The notes under the pieces are model-generated. The model was not told the origin of the DNA. It ran no database searches and saw only the letters and a program-made list of their open reading frames with translations. The translations under genes and the position numbers were made by a program. Of a stretch of DNA of 64,000 nt, positions 31,633-43,060 are shown in pieces. Each line of letters begins with the position of its first letter. Position 1 is the stretch's first letter. The DNA is from Eutreptiella sp. 'Long Island Sound 2002' (taxonomy: Eukaryota; Euglenozoa; Euglenophyceae; Eutreptiales; Eutreptiaceae), in contig OZ038383.1 in NCBI GenBank assembly GCA_964036045.1, positions 62,687,725 through 62,751,724 of the forward strand, in the 5' to 3' direction.

Positions 31633-33608
31633 TCACCTGCGCCGCCGCTTGTGTGGGGTCTGGGGCTGTGGCGGCGGCGGGTTGCGCCGGCGGTAGCGCC
31701 AGTGGGCAAGGGCGCTGCGCAAGGCCCGGGAGAGCCAGTTGTTGACGTCCGCATCCGTGATGCTGAGTACCGCTCCCCCTTCCAGGAAGGCCGGCCACGT
31801 CGGCCCTCTGTTGGGCCACGCCGCCCGGATCACTGACCTGAGGACCCTCTTGTGGTCCTCTGGGGCTGCACATCCCCGCGGGGGTACCTCTCGGTTTCCT
31901 CCGTCCCTCCGAAGGAGCACGGCATCTAAGGGCAGGTTCCTCAACCCCCTGGTGGTCTCCTGGTTAGCCCAGCACAACCACCCTCACACCTCCCCCACCA
32001 GGGGGAGGGCCTCATCCCCCAGAGGATCCCCGACTGTGCCCCGGTCCCCGTCCCAGGGCCGGGCCCCCTCTGCCCCTCGCGCCGGCTCCTCCCGCTGCCC
32101 CTGTGCCTGCGGCCCGATGCCGCGCCCCGCCCCCCCCCCGCCGAGGCCATCCGCGCCGGCTCCGCTCTCGGCGCGGGGGGGGGCGGCTGGTGCTGGGGTC
32201 GTGGGGTTTTTGGGGGGGATGAGCTCGCCGGCGCCGGGGTCGATGTTGTAGAGGTGGTGGTGGTGGTGGTGGTGGTGCTGGGTGTGGTGCGCCGGCATCT
32301 GTTGGATGCCAGGGGGGATCCACCTCACCGGCTGCACGTCCGGCTGCGTGGGCGCCCCGCCCCCCGCCCCCCTCCCTTCGGCCCGCCCTCCCCCCCGGGG
32401 CTCCCATGCCCCGTCCAGTCTGTCCCTTGGGGCCCGTGGCGCCCTTGCCCTTGCCCTTGGGCCCCCTTCGGGCCCCCTGCCCGTGCCGTGGGTCCCGCCC
32501 CCTGTCCCGCACGCCCTGGCCTGCCCGCTTGCCCACCGTCCCTCGCCCCGCTCCCTGCACCTGGGCGCCCTGCCTGCGCCCCAGCGCGCCCTTCCCGTGC
32601 CCTGGCCCCTTCCCGGCCCCCTGCCCTGAGTCGTGCCGTCCGCTGCCTGCGCTCTGTCCCACTCCGCTGCTGCGCCCTTGCTCCCTGCCGCGCGTGCCCT
32701 GGCCTGCTCCTTGCGCGCGCTCCTGGGCACTTCCCCTGTCGCCTCCTGTCCCCCGCTCCGCGCCCCCGTGGCTGGCACGCAGCTCTGCCTGCGCGCCATC
32801 CCCTCCTTCCTGGATCACGCGCCGGGCGTCCCGCTGTCTTTGCAGCTGCGGCAGCGTGACACCCGGCAGCGAGCGCTCGGGCGCCGGGGGGCGTACGTGC
32901 TGCGTCCGCCCCGGGGGGAAGGGCTTGGGGGGGAACGGCTTGGGGGGACTGGTGTGGGTGTGCGTGGGGTTGGCGTGGGCGCGGTACTTTGCGCCCTCCC
33001 TGCCCACTGCTGCTGCTGCGGCGGCCGCCGGCGAGGCGCCCGTGGCCGGTGCGGGGTCCTTCTTCCGCTTTCGCGGCGTGCTGGGGGCCGCGGCGTGGCC
33101 GGCCGAGGCGGTGGCGCGGCTCCCGTGGCCGCGGTCGCAACCCCTCGCGCGTCCTCCCCGCTCCCCTCTGCGGCTGCGGCAGCCCTCGGCGATGCACCCG
33201 GTTCCTACGCCGGGGCTACCCCCCGTGTCGGCGGCGTGCCGGGGGCCGCGGTCGGGGGCGCGGCGTGGCTCGCTGGGGCTGCGGTCTCCGCTTCCCGCGC
33301 GTCTGGGGCCCCCGGCGGGGCGGGGCGGCAGGGCTTGCTGCTTGCGCGGCGGGGGCGGTCACCTCGGCTGGCTCAGGCTCCTGGGCCGGCGGCAGCGGCC
33401 CGACCAGCACCGCCGCCTCCGCCAGCCTCCGCTCTTCGCGCTCCGCGGGGGTCTCCCCCGTCCACTCCAGGGAGACGGGGGAGCGGGAGCGGGACCGGCG
33501 GTGGTGGCGGTCGTCCCGCTGGGGGGAGCCATCAGAGTCTGCCATCACTGTTATCCTGGTAGGCATGCGTGGTGGCAGGTGCGCCCTTTCCACCACCTCC
33601 TGGTGCAT
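31633..33608 (-). pseudogene. LINE ORF4 region: basic, low-complexity, broken
   Basis: ATG 33608 shares its A with the ORF3 stop (TGATG). The first 130 codons (to 33216) contain RSRSRSP and are rich in R, P and A. Further left, repeated G/Q/K/R text and a histidine run (32253-32280) change frame. A clearly protein-like end (IQQMPAH … LYNIDPGAGELIPPKN, then WANQETTRGLRNLPLDAVLL and VNNWLSRALRSALAHWRYRRR) is interrupted by TGA at 31984-31986. It may be one RNA-binding protein; exact frames cannot be set by eye. Confidence 0.4.
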
Positions 33609-34840
33609 CAGTGCCCTGCCGTGGGCAGTGCCGTGCGGTGCTCTGCGGCTGGGAGGGGGGGAGGGGGTTGGGGGCCGGCTGTGGCGTCAGCCCCGCACGG
33701 GCGGGGGCCGGCGGCCATCCATCGGCATTGGGAGGGGAGGCGGGGGAGCCACGCGGCCCACGCGTCGCGCCACAGCTCCCAGTCTTGGGCGGGGCCCAGG
33801 GCCCTGGGCCCCCCGGGGTCGTCAAGTGGTGCCGGGGGGAGCCGCACTAGGTGGACCCCCGTAACGGCGGTGACCTCCTGTGTTCGCAGGAAGGTGTGTA
33901 CCCTGTCCCGTGCCCCGGGCGCCGGGAGGGGGGGGCGGGGTACGGGTGCTGCCCCATAGAGGTGGGTGGGGGTGATCCCCAGCACCCGTTCCGGGTCTCC
34001 GCGGGTCGCGACGACGAGGTGGAGCAGGGTGGTGCCAGGGCACTCTTGCCAGAGGACCTGCCCCCTGTGGTGGGCACCCCTGGTTCTGGAGAGGGGGGGG
34101 GACAGGTCTGGGTTGGCCCAGCCGCGGGGCGCGTGCGTCGCCGGCGGGAGGGTGAGGCACCAGGTGGGCTCCCTGGGGAATGCCTCGCTTACGACGGCGT
34201 ACGGGGGGGTCGGCCTGGTGGCGTCGTACACCGGGTCGGTCGGCCGGGGGCGGGCGGGCGCCTCGTCCACGCCTCCCACGAACACCGTGATCTCGCCCAC
34301 CTCCAGGTCCTCGTCCGGTGGGTGTAGAAGGTGGAGCGCCGCATCCGGCTCGGACACTCCCCCCGGGTATCTGGCCCGCGCCTGGTTCAGGTACGGGGCT
34401 GCGTCCCCGGGGTAGCGCGTCCTGCGGGCGTGCAGCAGGGCTGGGGCGCTGCTGCGGAGGGACATGGCGGACCGCGCTCCCGTCAGCCGCAGGGTATCGC
34501 CCATGGACAGGGGCCGGCCCGACCGGTTGGACTCGTGCCACTCCATCCAGTGCCCGTAGAGGGCCGCCTCCAGGCTGATGAGCCCCGGCCGGACGGCGTT
34601 CACGATCCGGTGCATCGCCGGGAGTGGCGTAGGGGCCCCTGCTCCGTTCAGGGCGCGGACGGTCGGGAGGGCGGCCTCGTTGAGGAAAGCCCTCGCACTG
34701 CCCGTCAGGTCACGCCGTGCGGCAGCGTGCGCCTTGTGCGCCTCCGCCACCGCGTCCGCCACCAGGCCCCGGACGGTCGCCTCCTGCGCTTTGCGGCGGG
34801 CCCTGGTGTGTCCCGGCCCATCCCCCCATCGGCGTGGCAT
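33608..34840 (-). CDS. LINE ORF3: intact 410-aa protein of unknown function
   Basis: ATG 34840 is 39 bases after the ORF2 stop, and the frame runs 410 codons without a break, unlike ORF1 and ORF2. An N-terminal helical, alanine-rich part (VADAVAEAHKAHAAARRDL) is followed by a mixed region (GEITVFVGGVDEAP, TTLLHLVVATRGDPERVLG) and a tryptophan-rich stretch (DWELWRDAWAAWLPRLP). I recognise no domain. LINEs usually end coding at ORF2, so a third ORF here is unusual. GC-rich sequence can stay open by chance, but the composition is not low-complexity. The stop overlaps the next ATG (TGATG). Confidence 0.6.
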   Translation of the reverse strand: MPRRWGDGPGHTRARRKAQEATVRGLVADAVAEAHKAHAAARRDLTGSARAFLNEAALPTVRALNGAGAPTPLPAMHRIVNAVRPGLISLEAALYGHWMEWHESNRSGRPLSMGDTLRLTGARSAMSLRSSAPALLHARRTRYPGDAAPYLNQARARYPGGVSEPDAALHLLHPPDEDLEVGEITVFVGGVDEAPARPRPTDPVYDATRPTPPYAVVSEAFPREPTWCLTLPPATHAPRGWANPDLSPPLSRTRGAHHRGQVLWQECPGTTLLHLVVATRGDPERVLGITPTHLYGAAPVPRPPLPAPGARDRVHTFLRTQEVTAVTGVHLVRLPPAPLDDPGGPRALGPAQDWELWRDAWAAWLPRLPSQCRWMAAGPRPCGADATAGPQPPPPLPAAEHRTALPTAGH

Positions 34841-34879
34841 GGTACTGCGGGCTCTGCAAAGGGCAGCGGCGGGTGGGGG

Positions 34880-37800
34880 TCAGGGCGCGAACACGTGCGA
34901 CAGGTGCGCAAATGATGTGGGGTCCCGCAGGTGCTCGTGGATCCACAGAAGGGCAGCGCCCGCGGGGCCCGCGCGTTCGTGTGACGGGGCGTGTGCCCCC
35001 TCGATGCGCCGGTGCAGGGCCTCCTCCTCTGTGCGCCTGCGCGGGCCTGCCGGAGGTTCGGGCCAGGGGCACGCGGCCACCTGGGCGCACCGCGCGCACC
35101 TGTTGGCGCCTGTCGACGCTGCGGAGGACACCGTGTCACATTCCCCGCAGAGCCGGCAGGTGTGTGGGAGGTGGGAGGGCGGCAACCAAGGGTCATGATG
35201 GCGGAGCCAGAGGTCGTCCCACCTCTGTCGGAGGGGGTCCCGGATCTCCAGCAGGGGGGCGCAGACGCGGCGACTGTAGCCCCTGCCGAGCGTCTTCCGC
35301 TGGACCTCCCGCCACATGTCGTCGGGCAGAATCCTGGGGTCGTGGAAGGCGGCGATGAGGTCGTCCCACGCCGACAGGGGTGCCCCTGGGGGGGGGTTGC
35401 CATGTACACGTGGCGCCCGGTGAGGTGGGGCGTCAGCGCATCCCATTGGCACCCGTTCGTGGCGTCCCGGTGGAGGAGAGCCGATAGGGTGGCGTCCGCG
35501 ACTGCCTTCCATCCCACTCGCAGCCTATCGCAGGCGTCCAGCTCCTGGCGCAGCGCGGCTGCAATGTCGGTGGGGAGAATGAGGAGCAAGGGCCCCTGGG
35601 TGTCGCCCAGCCGGGACAGGGCGTCGTCGTATACCGGCCCCCCAGCTTTGAAATGCGCCACGGCGAGCTGGGCGGCCCCGTCCTCTGGGGCGTGCCACCT
35701 GACGGTGGCCGCGGCGTGTCCCCATTTGCGTATCTCCGTAGCCCGGAGTACGTTGGCGGCGTGAAGGACGATGCGGGGGGGGACGGGTGTCCTGAAGAGT
35801 GAAAACACGTCCCCAGTCCATCCTGTTTGCAGCCCCGGGGCCGCTTGCAGCCATTCCCCCGTCGCCGCGTTCCATGGGTGGTCAGGTCCCGCCCCGCGGA
35901 TCACGGTGGGTCTCGGCCAGATGTCCGGCCCCCATCCCTCGAGCGGGATGGCGGCGTATCGTTGCCCAGGGGTCTCCGGGGCGCGCGTGGCGGCGCACCA
36001 CCGGCTCCACTCGCGCGCCCATTCCTCACCCACTATGCGTGCCTCCCACGCGGTCATGGAGCCGCGCCCGATGATCCACGGTGGGAAGAGAGCGTCTTGT
36101 AGGTGCTCCGAGAACCCCCCCGGCAGGTCCTGGTACGGGTGGGGGCCCTCTTGTGGCGGGCACTCCAGAGTGCCATTCACGACACAGAGGGAGGCTACGA
36201 AGTCCTTGTCAGGGCGCGGGGAAGGGGGGGGGTAGTCGCCCTCCGCCGCGGTGAGCCATCGGTGCGCCCGGGCCGCCGTGCTTAGGGGCTCGCGGAGGAG
36301 TTGCTCCAGCCGGTGGTTGCGAAGCTCCCATGCGAAGTCCCCCAGCCGGAGCATGTGGTGGAGGAAATCCTCCACAGAGGTCCCTCCTGGCGGGTCGTAG
36401 CGGGCTATGGCGCGGAGCTGCGCCTCCGCGTCCTCGGGCACCAGTCTGGAGCAGAAGACGTCCCTCCATGTGGCGCCTGCGGAGCGCCACGAGGCCACCC
36501 ACAGGGCTTTGTCCCCGGGTGGGAGGTGGCGGGCCGCCTCGTGTACCGCCTGGCGGTAGTGGGGCCAGAGGAGCCGTGAGTGGGCGCACCCCACGTGCAT
36601 GTGCATCGGGGTCTCCTCCGGGCCGCCGCATAGGAGGCACGGTTGTGGGATGACGGCGACGCCGGAGAGCCGCTCCTTACGGACGCGGAGCCTGCGCTGC
36701 ACTGGCGTGTGGCCGTCTCGGGCCCGCAGCGCCCGGCGGTTGGTGGCCGTCGCGGTGAGGTCCCGGGCGTGGACATAGGCTGTGGTGTGGGCCGCGCCCA
36801 AAGGTGTGTGTCCCCGGTGCGTCAGCGCATGGTCCGTCTGCGCCCGCTGCGCAACCTCGCCGAGCGCCCGCATCGTGGGGGGCTGTAGATCGAGGTGATC
36901 GTCATGGCCGGCGACAATGAGTTGGGCGTGGCCAGGGTCCGGGGGCGTGTTCTGCAGGACGGTGTCCTGGGACGCCGCCCAGTCCGCCTTGTGCAGTAGG
37001 GCGTCACTGTGGTGCGAGATGGCTCGGACGTACCACAACGGGTGCCCGGCGTGTTGCCCTCCCGCGCACAGGCCGTCCCGGAGCCACCGTAGGGGCATCT
37101 GGTTGACCACCTTCGCCGCGCCCGCGGGCACCCCCGTGGTCCGCTCGCAATCTGCGTGCCGTAGGAGGTGGAGGATGACTTCGGCGTCCACCGTGTGGAC
37201 CCATGGTCGGTGGGCACCGTATTGTAGGGAAAGGGAGGCGGCCACCCCCTCCCCGTCGGGCACCGTGCCCAAGATGGCCACCGCCCACGAGCGGGTGAGG
37301 TTGGCGGCGAGAGCGACGCTGGTGGCGTGTTTGCAGGGTCCGCCCCCGGAAGCGTCGGAAGAGGTGTGGCCCCAGGCCTCCGGGATCCAGTAGTACCCGG
37401 TGGGGCTGAGCCACCCCGCGTTAAGGTCGGCGGAGTGCCACCGGACGTCGGAGTGGCTTGGGGTCAGTTGGTCCACGCTCAGCGCCCTGGTGTCGCCGGG
37501 GCTGATCGCCGGGTGGTCGTGCAGCCGGATTTCCGCTCCGGCGATCGTGCTTGCCCAGGACCGAAGTGCCGTCACATGTTCCTTGAGCCACGCCGGGCCT
37601 CCGCGCTGGTGCACCACCAGGTGTCCCGTGTCCTCCGGCTGGTCCTCCAGCGCGTGCACTGCCATGTGTGGGTCGTGCAGCACCCCCGTAGCTACCAGCA
37701 GGGCGGTGCCACGGGGGAGTCCATGGGGTTTGGGCTGGCCTGCCCCAACCTGCACTATTACCCACTCGGCCCGGAGCTGCGCTTGCCCCGCCGCTTGGGT

Positions 37801-38526
37801 GCATTGGCCGTCCGTGGTCACCAACCACAACGGCCTTGGCACATGGGGCCGGGGGCGCGGGGGCTCGGGCCATGCCACATCCGCGTTAGGCTCTCGGTGC
37901 TCGCTTTCCGCGAGTACGTCGTGGAGGATGTACATGAGGGCTGCCGGCAGGTGGTACGCCGCCCCCCGCGTGGGGGGAGATAGGCCGCCCCGGCGGCGGT
38001 AGCCCCCGACGTGGAGGTGCAGGCCGTCCGGGGTCACCCGTTGGCCGGTGTGAGCGTCCTGCTTAGCCCTTGTGGGGTGGACGAGTCTCAGGCGGGGGTC
38101 CCGCGTGTTGGTGGTGTGGAAGAGGTGGACCAAAGCGTTGCGCCACCCGGGGTGGTTGGTGGGCTCCTGCTTGCGGCGGCAATAGTGGAGGTGTTCATCG
38201 GCGCATTGGTTGAGGCATTCCCGCACCGCAGTCGGCCACGGGTCGTCATTGTCGGGGAAGGGGTGGCATGGCCCGTGGTGCCCATGCAACGGCGTTGTTT
38301 GCGGCACCGTCGGGCGGCACGTGTCGCGGTGTCGCAGCTTGGCGGTGCGCAGCGTGACAATGTTGCCCAGCGGGGACTGTAGTTGGACATGGGCCGCCCT
38401 GGGGCACGCGATGGGGTTGTACAGCCCCACTCCCAGGGCGGCCAGCACCCGGGGTATGCGGTGGACCCAGTCACTCCCCGCTAGAGTTGCGAACTCCGGG
38501 ACAGGGTAGTGCACCTCGGGACATAT
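34880..38526 (-). pseudogene. LINE ORF2 C-terminal half: RNase H and two zinc fingers
   Basis: After about 370 residues without a clear motif comes an RNase H-like domain (about 37380-36960): SSDASGGG (first Asp), HTVDAEVILHLL and HHSDALLHKADWAAS (last Asp). A finger CLLCGGPEETPMHMHVGC (near 36640-36580) matches the zinc finger found after RT in plant LINEs. The frame shifts at a run of nine G (35388-35396). It then runs through a second cysteine module (CRLCGEC … CARC, about 35165-35085) to a stop at 34880. LWLVTTDGQCTQAAGQ near 37840 could be another RNase H-like strand, but this is weak. Confidence 0.8.
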
Positions 38527-39990
38527 TCAGTGTGCGCCGGCTTTTTCCCAGAACATCTTGGTGACCTCCGCGCGCACAGAGGTTGAGCGGTGGTGGACGA
38601 GTGTACCCACGAGGGCCACCACTGCCTGCTGGCACCGCGTTGGCACCCCTGTGAGCCCCAGGGTCCGGTCATCCTGCAGGCTCTCCCGCGAGGCGTCGAA
38701 GGCGTACCGCGCCCTGTCCTTTGCGACCTGGACCATGATGTGGTCCAGGTGGCCTGCACTGTTGCAGTCGTCGGCGATGAAAGGGGCGACGTACTGTGTC
38801 ACCCCCCCGAGGATCGCCAGGATGACGTCCTGCCCCACTTTCGGTGGCGCGAGGGTGTTGAGGCACCAGTGGTGCACCGCCGCCAGGCGTAGCCGGTGCT
38901 TGCACTGCAGGGAGAACTCCCCGTCCGGCTGCAGCTGGAGTCCCAGGTAGGAGACGGAGTCCGCCACTGGTACCCAGTGCCATGGGTTTTCCAGGTGGTG
39001 ACAGAGGCGCAGCTGCAGGCCCGGGCCCCCCTCCGTGGTGGCCATGGCACACTTGCGGGGGTTGAGCTCCATGCCCATCACCGCCTCCACGCCCTCAACA
39101 AAGTGCTGCAGCGTGTGGGCCACCACCAGTAGGTCGTCGATGTAGGCCTGGATGAGGCCTTGCTCGGCCCCTCCCGGCGGGCGCAGGCGGTGCCCCTGCG
39201 CCCTGAGCAGGGGTTCCAGGAGGAGCGCGTACAGCAGGGGGCTCTCGGGGTTGCCCTGCCGGACGCCCCGCAGCATGGGGACGGGCTGCGTTAGCCCATG
39301 TGCGGTGACGATGCGCAGCCTGGCGCACGTGTGGAGGGAGAGCAGGAGGTCGATGACCTCCGGTGGCACGGAGAGGTGGCGCAGGATGAGGTGGAGGGCG
39401 CCGTGCGGGGCGGTGTCGAAGGCCTTGCGGGCGTCGAAGGAGAGAACGTAGTTGGGCCTTCCCCGCCGGAGCTGCCGCTGCGCCATAAACAGTGGGGGGC
39501 CTGTGTTGGAGCCAGGGAGGGCCCCTTGCTGCCAGTCGCTGACCACTCCGTGCCGTGTGAGCACTACCGTGATGCGCTGGGTGAGGGGGCCCGTGAGCAG
39601 CTTCATGTCCAGCTGGCCCATGCTATGGGCCTGTAGTCGTCCAGTCTGGCGGAGCCCGGTACCTTGGGGCTGAGCCAGATGTGCCCGTCCCTCCAGTGCA
39701 TCGGCGGCGGGGCGCCGCGGAGGATGGCCCGGTAGGTGTGGACCAGGAGCCACTGGACGGGTGCCGGGAGGGCCTTGATGAAACGGGCCTCCACGTGGTT
39801 GGGACCTGGGGCCTTGCCATCGGCCTTGTCCAGGGCGGACTGCAGATCCTGCATGGAGTACTGCTGGACCTGTGCCCAGGCCCCTTCAGGGACCCCGGGG
39901 ACATGGCGGCCGAGGACTGCCTGGAAGCCTGGGAGGTCCACCGGGCGTTTGTCATACAGTTCTCGCCAAAAGGCGCGAACGGCGAACATC
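38527..39990 (-). pseudogene. LINE reverse transcriptase domain
   Basis: RT motifs in order: ADGKAPGPNHVEARFI, WLSPKVPGSARLDDYRPIA, LSFDARKAFDTAPHGAL (motif A), GVRQGNPESPLLYALLLEP (motif B) and AYIDDLLVVA (motif C). The YIDD box is less usual than the FADD of many LINEs. Frameshifts lie near 39990 and near 39620. TGA at 38527-38529 ends this block, but the same frame continues beyond, consistent with CGA to TGA. Confidence 0.92.
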
Positions 39991-40729
39991 AGTCGTCGGC
40001 CTCCGAGAGGAGCGTTTGGGTGTTGGGGCCCCGCACGTTCCAGAGGCCTGACGGGCCCCGGGCCTCTACCTCTATGGCTCGCCGCATGGCTTTCCATCGC
40101 TGGGCGATGTCGGGGGCGTGGCGGCGCCAGAAGTCCTTGATGGCGCGCTTGCGGTCTGCTGCCAGGAGTGCGCGGAGTTGGCCAATGTCCTCATCGAGGG
40201 CGGCTGCTTGCCTCTCCAGCTCCTCCTGTAGCTGGCCCTGTGTGGTCTGGCGGAACCCGGGCGACACACCCCGCAGCTCCGCCGTGAGCCGGAGCGCCGC
40301 CTCGGACCGGATGCCATGCCGTGCCGCGTCCGCCTGGTACGCCGCCGGCGCGCATGCTGCCAGGGTGTCATAGCGGAGGACCGCCGCCTGGAGCCGCTGT
40401 GCGCTCTCCGGGGGGTCCCCCTCCGCCGGGTCCGTCCCCGCCGGGGACGGCTGCCGGCGTCCCAACACACGCGCCAGGGCGTCATGCGTCGCGTGGAGGT
40501 GTTCGAACACCTTGTCCACCGCGGCCGCGGGCATGGACCCGTAGGCGTGCTGCTCTGCAGGACCCAGCCAGGGCGCCAGGGAGGGTTCATGCTGCGCGGC
40601 GGTGACCGCGGCCCACAGGCAGTGTTGGACGGGCGCGGCCTCGGCGTCGTACGGGAGGAGGCGGCCCTCCGTGTAGCTGTAGGGGGTGGGCACCGCCGCG
40701 CGGCCCGCTGCGCTGAGGTGGCCCGGCAG

Positions 40730-41530
40730 GGCCAGGCGGACCGGGAGGTGGTCCGAGCCGATTACCTGGGAGTGTGCCATGCCGCGAGCCCAGACGCTTT
40801 CCCGCAGGGACCACGGCAGGAGAGGCTCATTCACCAGGAAGGTGTCCACCCTGTGCCGGGACGGGTGGAGCGTGGGGGTCATGTCCTCCTCGCCGCCTGC
40901 CGTGGCCCTCCGGAAACCGCAGGCCTCCCAGCCCGCGTGGAAGTGCTCTGTGGCTGGGTTGCTGGTGGCATCCATGTAGATGTTGGTGTCGCCGGCGATG
41001 ACCACCGGGTGTCTCCCACCGAGGCTGCGTGCCGTGGCATACATTTGTATGTCGGCCCAGAACGCCGCCCGTCCTGCCCACGGGGAGCAGCCTGCTTACG
41101 GCCCATGGACGTTGATGAGGGTGAGGCCTCCCCCGTCTGTGCGGATCTCCAGAGCCGCGGCCTTCCCGGGGACGATTTTCGTGAAACTGAGCACCTCGTG
41201 CTCCGCCACGTACTTGGTGCTGACCGCGGTGAGGAGGCCCCCCCCTCTCGAGGTGGAAGTGGCTCCCGTCTCCGCCAGCCGGCTGCTGAAGAAGGGGGTG
41301 TACCCCTTGTCCCGGAGCGCCACGGCCACGTGCATCTCCTGCGCCCGGGTGGCGATCCCTGTTTCCTGGAGCATGATGGCAAAGCCCCCCACCAGGGGTA
41401 GCATGCCGGTGATGAGGTGCTCCTTGTCGGTACAGGCCGCCGGCCCCCGGCGCCGCCGGAGCGTGTCCTGGAGGGACCGGTCTGGCGGTACGAGGCCATT
41501 GCGCAGGTTCCACGAGAGGAGCTATAGGGC
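40730..41530 (-). pseudogene. LINE AP-type endonuclease domain
   Basis: This is an exonuclease-endonuclease-phosphatase family domain that nicks target DNA to start insertion. Visible motifs are LSWNLRNGL (start), IMLQETG (metal-binding Glu), LTLINVHGP, VIAGDTNIYMD (catalytic Asp/Asn), RVDTFLVN and GSDHLPVRLAL (catalytic Asp-His). TAG at 41519-41521 and TAA at 41096-41098 interrupt the frame. The second looks like CAA to TAA, as the frame continues without shift. All key residues are present. Confidence 0.85.
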
Positions 41531-41554
41531 GTCGCCCGCCGTGTCCTCCTGGAG

Positions 41555-43060
41555 TCAGCTATCCCGCATCGGCATCGCCGCTGGGTCCGCCGGCGCAGCC
41601 AGGGCATCTGGGTGCGCCGGGGCCATGGGGTTCGAGCCCGTTCCCAGCGGGGCCCACAGGGGCGCCAGGCGGGCAGGGGGAGCCATGGGGGCCAGGGGAG
41701 CCAGCCCCGCGGGGATGGACCCTGGTTGGGCCGCACCGCCGGTCCCCGGGGCCGCCCCGGGTGCCTCCTCATCGCCGTCTGTGTGGTCGGCCGCCTGGGG
41801 CGGGGGGCGCCGGGCGTACGGGGCGTGCCATGGGGACCTCCGTGCCCTCCCTTGCAGGATGTTGGAGGCCGCCTCCTTGTCGTCCACCGGGGCTGCAGCG
41901 TGCACCGCGTGCCACGCCAGGTGTTCCAGCATTGCCCCGCTTGTGTAGTACTTGTCTGCACACAGGGGGCATTTCATTGGTTCCGTGGCCCCTCGCGCCG
42001 GGGGGAGCGGCACCAACTTCCAGATGGCGCCCTCGGTCGCTGGTTCCAAGGGCAGGTTGGCCAGTGGAACCGTGTGTCGCGCCAGCGCGCGGCCCGGGGC
42101 AGCCGCATCGAGGGCGAGTGTCGCAGGCGCGGGCCCGAGACACCGGATGGCATCGCGCTGCGCGTCTGCTTGCAGCCACGATTGCCAGTGCGTGCAGCCG
42201 ACTTAGCGGTCGGGTTTGCCCCTCCATCGCAGGTCGTGGAATGCTTGTAGCCAGTGGTACACTGTGGTCGGGACCGCCAGCTGGAGCTCTAGGTCGGCGG
42301 GGTGCGCCGGTGCCAGCCACACCCCCGGCCTCGCCGCCCGGGCGTTGTCCTTCAGCCTGACCTGGAGCAGGAGGGCGTGGTGTTCGCCCTCCCGTAGCGC
42401 CTTGACGATCATGCGGGTACAGTCTGCCACGTGGACCACGGCTTCAGGCCCCGGCGGTGCTCGGGGTCGCAGACGACAATGTGCGCGTCCGCGTGGCTGA
42501 ACATGCAGACCACCCACTGCGGGTTCTGCTGTCCCCGTTGGGCCACCGCCAGGGTAGCTGCCGGGCGGGCGTGCGTGATTGGCCCCGCGTGGAGGTCCGG
42601 GCTGTCCCTGGCCCTGATGGCGTCTCCCCGCCACGCGCCCCGTAGATGCTCCTCCTGGTCGGGGCTCCACACCAGTGCGGGGGGGTTGACCCATCCCGGT
42701 TCCTGCCTCTTGTTGGGGGCGCTGACGGTGTGTAGCAGGACTGCCAGCGGCCAGGGCTCCGCCAACATATAGTAGGCCTGGGTGGGCCCCTGCTGCCAGT
42801 CGACGTGGGGCAGGGCCGGGAATGCCCCTTGCCTGGCGGTGCTGTGCCAGACAGTCCAGCGGCCCCCGGCCAGAACGTGCGACCGGTACCCTCCGGCGTG
42901 GCCGGGCAGGATGGTCTGGTAGCCTGCCGTCTGCAGCACCAGTGCCTCCCCCTGCTGAGGCCCGGGAGGGGGTGTGCCGTCGCCCGCATCCCAGACGCGG
43001 GTGCGCCCGCGGAGTGTGGCGTGCCACGAATGGGGTGCATCGCGCTGCGGCCCTTGTATG
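41555..43060 (-). pseudogene. LINE 5' coding region with C2H2 zinc finger (ORF1-like)
   Basis: Protein-like sequence starts near the 5' end (TAGYQTILPGHAGGYRSH, PHVDWQQGPTQAYYML) in one frame, shifts near 42420, and goes on (ALREGEHHALLLQVRLKD … HWLQAFHDLRWRGKP) to TAA at 42203-42205. The same frame continues to a C2H2 finger (41975-41905: CPLCADKYY … HLAWHAVH), then a proline/alanine-rich stretch to TGA at 41555-41557. ORF1 proteins of LINEs bind RNA; a single C2H2 finger could serve that role. Whether this is one ORF or two, or the N-terminus of ORF2, is unclear because the frame is shared with the endonuclease. Confidence 0.6.

Larger units (their letters stand above)
28838..43060 (-). mobile_element. 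14.2-kb LINE-type non-LTR retrotransposon with extra ORFs
   Basis: A 16-bp duplication gagtgtaccgcatgag flanks the element (28822-28837, 43061-43076); the uninterrupted LTR reads straight through it. Minus-strand order: N-terminal region with C2H2 finger, AP-type endonuclease, RT, RNase H, CCHC finger, a second cysteine-rich finger, a 410-codon ORF, a basic low-complexity ORF, a C-rich 3' region and a short heptamer tail (CTCAAAC-like, 28838-28858). The 5' end seems complete, because the duplication abuts coding-like sequence. It is far more GC-rich than the surrounding LTR. In-frame stops at 42203, 41555, 41519, 41096, 38527 and 31984 (left base of each) and several indels show decay. Confidence 0.92.
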
